Source: Rhodococcus tukisamuensis NBRC 100609 (lineage in GTDB: Bacteria; Actinomycetota; Actinomycetes; Mycobacteriales; Mycobacteriaceae). From it: a stretch of 64,000 nucleotides of DNA. This document shows positions 63,999 to 64,000 of the stretch, piece by piece (position 1 is the first letter of the stretch; each line of letters starts with the position of its first letter). Position numbers and translations under genes: made by a program. The stretch lies in NCBI RefSeq assembly GCF_001894985.1, contig NZ_BCXG01000011.1:1-64000 (forward strand). The letters are read 5' to 3'. The notes under the pieces were generated by a model. That model was not told the origin of the DNA and did no database searches. It was given only the letters and a program-made list of their open reading frames with translations.

Positions 63999-64000
63999 CC

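Noticed and set aside
63995-64000. Start of prsA
   Set aside because: GTGACC overlaps the glmU stop where prsA is expected, but two codons cannot support a feature.

Overview
The window is high-G+C actinobacterial chromosome, most likely Mycobacteriales and closest in style to Rhodococcus/Nocardia. Its two ends carry a gene order known from Mycobacterium tuberculosis: glmU, tRNA-Gln, a TetR gene, mfd, mazG, lpqU, eno and an FtsB-like gene. Here that order is interrupted between lpqU (ends near 2312) and mazG (starts near 56188) by about 54 kb of accessory DNA, mostly surface-polysaccharide genes. Species cannot be assigned from sequence reading alone.

Layout. 1-2312: start of an FtsB-like gene, enolase and an LpqU-like lytic transglycosylase (all minus). 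2443-5871: efeUOB ferrous-iron uptake operon with an IdeR/DtxR-type iron box. 5865-7430: polyprenyl-phosphate sugar transferase that would start repeat-unit assembly. 7567-13266: minus-strand operon with a GAF-GGDEF-EAL cyclic-di-GMP enzyme, an E1-like/nitroreductase fusion, a protein of unknown function and two stand-alone effector-binding-domain proteins. 13541-21762: nucleotide-sugar cassette (two C-methyltransferase paralogues, nucleotidyltransferase, PIG-L deacetylase, SDR, RmlC-like epimerase, UDP-glucose dehydrogenase) and a GT4. 21910-24800: decayed zone with a GT2 pseudogene, a GT87 gene and an IS3-family remnant. 24802-31403: two-repeat cysteine protein, CgeB-like glycosyltransferase, secreted protein, CE4 deacetylase and GT2. 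31626-36292: first Wzx, GT2, Wzy and Wzz. 36398-42167: two polysaccharide co-polymerases with degenerate kinase domains, an SGNH pair, a GT4 and an acetyltransferase. 42293-45851: second Wzy, GT2 and Wzx. 45858-54473: hexapeptide acetyltransferase, GDP-fucose synthase, GMD, GT4, epimerase, DUF218 protein, IS256 remnant, GT2 and GNAT. 54550-54832: UDP-glucose dehydrogenase remnant. 54966-64000: lhgO, mazG, mfd, two TetR genes, tRNA-Gln and glmU.

How it fits together. One initiating transferase, many glycosyltransferases, and two each of Wzx and Wzy with three Wzz/Wzc-type proteins suggest two Wzx/Wzy-dependent polysaccharides or a hybrid locus. Nucleotide sugars made here would include UDP-glucuronate, GDP-fucose and an unusual C-methylated or amino-modified sugar. 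A cyclic-di-GMP enzyme lies immediately upstream of the initiating transferase on the same strand, so c-di-GMP control of the polymer is a reasonable but untested inference. Pseudogenes, transposase remnants and stretches of lower G+C inside the block point to assembly by transfer and recombination.
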